Shown here piece after piece: positions 6,051 through 7,550 of a stretch of 7,550 bases of DNA (the first letter of the stretch is position 1; each line of letters starts with the position of its first letter). The stretch covers positions 1 through 7,550 of the forward strand of contig JALWQS010000040.1 in assembly GCA_027083015.1 (NCBI GenBank). Reading direction: 5' to 3'. The notes beneath the pieces were generated by a model. The model did not search any database, was not told the origin of the DNA, and worked only from the letters and a program-made list of their open reading frames with translations. This stretch comes from Candidatus Woesearchaeota archaeon. GTDB taxonomy: Archaea > Nanobdellota > Nanobdellia > Woesearchaeales > UBA11576. A program made the position numbers and the translations under genes.

Positions 6051-7550
6051 TCCTCGGATCCTATGGGGCTGATTATTCTTTCTGTCTTTGGTTCTTTGGC
6101 TTTTTCCAGCAGTATTTCGTATCTTAGTGCTTTGCTCATGTCCGTCTCGTACTCTTTTCTTTTCTCATATAGTTCTTGTTCTACATTTCCTGATAGTTGT
6201 TCTTTATCTTGAAAGATGAATGTTTTGAAGTTAAGCGCCGACAGTATCTTAAACAGGTACAGGTGTCTTGCTATTGTCATCACTTGTCGTGTGAATACGC
6301 TTTTTGCTCCGTATAGTCTTTCTATTCCGTATCTTTTTCCTAAGAACCAGTTCAGGCCGTTGTTCTCGAAGTAGTTGTAGTCTGTTTCTTCTTTGTCTAT
6401 TTTGTTTAGTATCTCTGCTACTGGTTTGTCTATGTGGTATGGGTAGTATTCTTGTTCAGTTTGTTTTTCCAGTGCTTTTGTATATTCACTTATGTTCTCC
6501 GCATTTCCCGGGAATCTTGCTTTCTTCTCTGTTATCTTATCAAGTATCTTTTTTCTTCCTGTGATGAAAGCTTTTACGTTTATCATATCTGTTATCAGAG
6601 TTCTGAACCTCAGGATATCGTATGCGTTCTGTCCTATCTCTTTGAAATAACTGTCGTCCATTATGCTTCCTGCGCTTAGTTCGTAGTCCATGATCCTGTT
6701 TTTAGAGGCTGATATGTCCTCTATCAGTCTCTTGTTATAGTTTGCCAGATCAAAGTTTACTTTCAGGTCTTTCAGATCTTTTGGTTGGTTCATGAATACT
6801 TTGTCTATCCTGTTTGCGTCTGTCAATGCTAAGTCGATAGCTTTTTGTGAGTTTGCATGATCTGTATTAAAGAGTTGTATGGCTGTCAGGGCGTATAATG
6901 CTATGACTATAAGGACGAATGCTAGTGCATATATGACTGAGTATCTTATGCTTAGCCATATGTCGTTTTTTATGTGTTTATGTTCAAAATATGTTATGTA
7001 GAGAAATTTTGATATGAAGAATATTATCAGGACTGTTGGAAACAGGTATATGAGTGTCATCTCTGTTATGCTCATGAATGTGTTGGGCATTAGCATGGGG
7101 ATTGTTGCTACTATTATCGCTCCTGCTGTCAGGGCTGTTATCTTTGAGTATGTCGTCTGCCACATTATCCTTAATGGTCTGTGTTTTTTCTTATGCCAAT
7201 AGTATATTATCCATGTTGATATTGCAGAAACCATGTAGACGAATAGCAGGAACCATGACAGAAGGTCTCTGTATAGTATCACTGTGATCGTTATCGGGAA
7301 GAAGAATATGCCTAGTATGGCTATGACATCGTGTGGTCTGTGGTTATTCTTGTGGAAGAAGTGTGCTAACCATATTACTCCCAAGGTTGTTATGATGTAG
7401 AATATTATGCTTATTGAGTTGAACAGGAATGCCAGGATGATTAGTGAGGAGACGAATATGACTGCTGGAAGTTCTTCTGGACTCAGTAGCCATCTTACTT
7501 CCTTGTTTATTTCTCTTTGCAGGTGCTCTTCCTCTTTCTCTGCATAGCTT
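6047..7550 (-). CDS. Unrecognised 7-TM membrane protein with outside helical domain, 5' end beyond window edge
   Basis: Family not recognised; 500 residues are visible. The frame is open to the right edge and contains no ATG before it; the TTG at 7384 lies within the second membrane helix and is not a credible start. The visible part begins with a charged helix (EKEEEHLQREINKEVRW), then seven hydrophobic segments. Basic, His-containing loops follow the second (HFFHKNNHRPH), fourth (HKKKHRPLR) and sixth (FEHKHIKND), so the N-terminus should be inside and the last 274 residues outside. The TAIQL motif ends the seventh helix, and the tail carries DMSKALRY, both matching the downstream gene; DSYF and YYPYH in the outer domain also have counterparts there. 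No cysteine is present. By comparison with the paralog some 70 N-terminal residues may be missing. The stop overlaps the first possible start of the next gene. It could be a sensor, scaffold or pump partner; nothing in the sequence decides. Confidence 0.85.
   Translation of the reverse strand, partial: SYAEKEEEHLQREINKEVRWLLSPEELPAVIFVSSLIILAFLFNSISIIFYIITTLGVIWLAHFFHKNNHRPHDVIAILGIFFFPITITVILYRDLLSWFLLFVYMVSAISTWIIYYWHKKKHRPLRIMWQTTYSKITALTAGAIIVATIPMLMPNTFMSITEMTLIYLFPTVLIIFFISKFLYITYFEHKHIKNDIWLSIRYSVIYALAFVLIVIALYALTAIQLFNTDHANSQKAIDLALTDANRIDKVFMNQPKDLKDLKVNFDLANYNKRLIEDISASKNRIMDYELSAGSIMDDSYFKEIGQNAYDILRFRTLITDMINVKAFITGRKKILDKITEKKARFPGNAENISEYTKALEKQTEQEYYPYHIDKPVAEILNKIDKEETDYNYFENNGLNWFLGKRYGIERLYGAKSVFTRQVMTIARHLYLFKILSALNFKTFIFQDKEQLSGNVEQELYEKRKEYETDMSKALRYEILLEKAKEPKTERIISPIGSEE
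6050..6055 (-). promoter_or_regulatory. Shine-Dalgarno site inside the end of the upstream membrane-protein gene
   Basis: GAGGAG on the minus strand forms the last two Glu codons of the upstream gene, directly before its TGA. It lies five bases before GTG 6044, good spacing for initiation, whereas GTG 6050 begins with the last base of the site itself. It therefore favours 6044 as the real start of the second membrane-protein gene and indicates translational coupling. It is the only clear Shine-Dalgarno sequence at a gene start in this window. Confidence 0.6.

Noticed and set aside
6047..7384. A 445-residue membrane protein starting at TTG 7384
   Set aside because: The same frame stays open to the window edge and encodes a first membrane helix and charged N-terminal helix matching the paralog, so TTG 7384 is internal.

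Overview
The window carries four genes, all read from the minus strand and packed almost end to end. The sequence suggests an archaeon. The leftmost gene is an archaeal/eukaryotic-type Elp3 (radical SAM plus GNAT). It appears to have a TATA-like box at the right distance for a leaderless transcript. Arg is mostly AGA/AGG and Ile mostly ATA/ATC. A small-genome (DPANN-like) archaeon would fit, but the sequence does not prove this; some bacteria also carry Elp3.

Layout in transcription order, right to left: (1) 7550-6047, a multi-pass membrane protein whose N-terminus lies beyond the right edge; (2) 6050-4329, a second membrane protein of the same architecture, overlapping the first by four bases; (3) 4327-1706, a complete P-type ATPase of the Ca2+-pump (SERCA/PMR1-like, P2A) class, starting one base after the stop of gene 2; (4) after an 84-base gap with a candidate promoter, 1621-1, elp3, cut by the left edge just before its expected C-terminus. 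No stretch over 300 bases lacks a gene. I see no RNA genes, mobile elements, CRISPR arrays or long repeats.

Genes 1-3 look like one operon. The two membrane proteins are diverged tandem paralogs: each has a charged cytoplasmic N-terminus, seven predicted membrane helices, and a C-terminal helical domain of about 260-275 residues predicted to lie outside the membrane. I do not recognise their family. Their tight coupling to a calcium-type pump, which keeps the residues expected for two Ca2+ sites, is the most interesting aspect of the window. A role in cation handling or in sensing at the membrane is inference from context only. Elp3 (tRNA wobble-uridine modification) is probably a separate transcription unit or a downstream gene with its own promoter.
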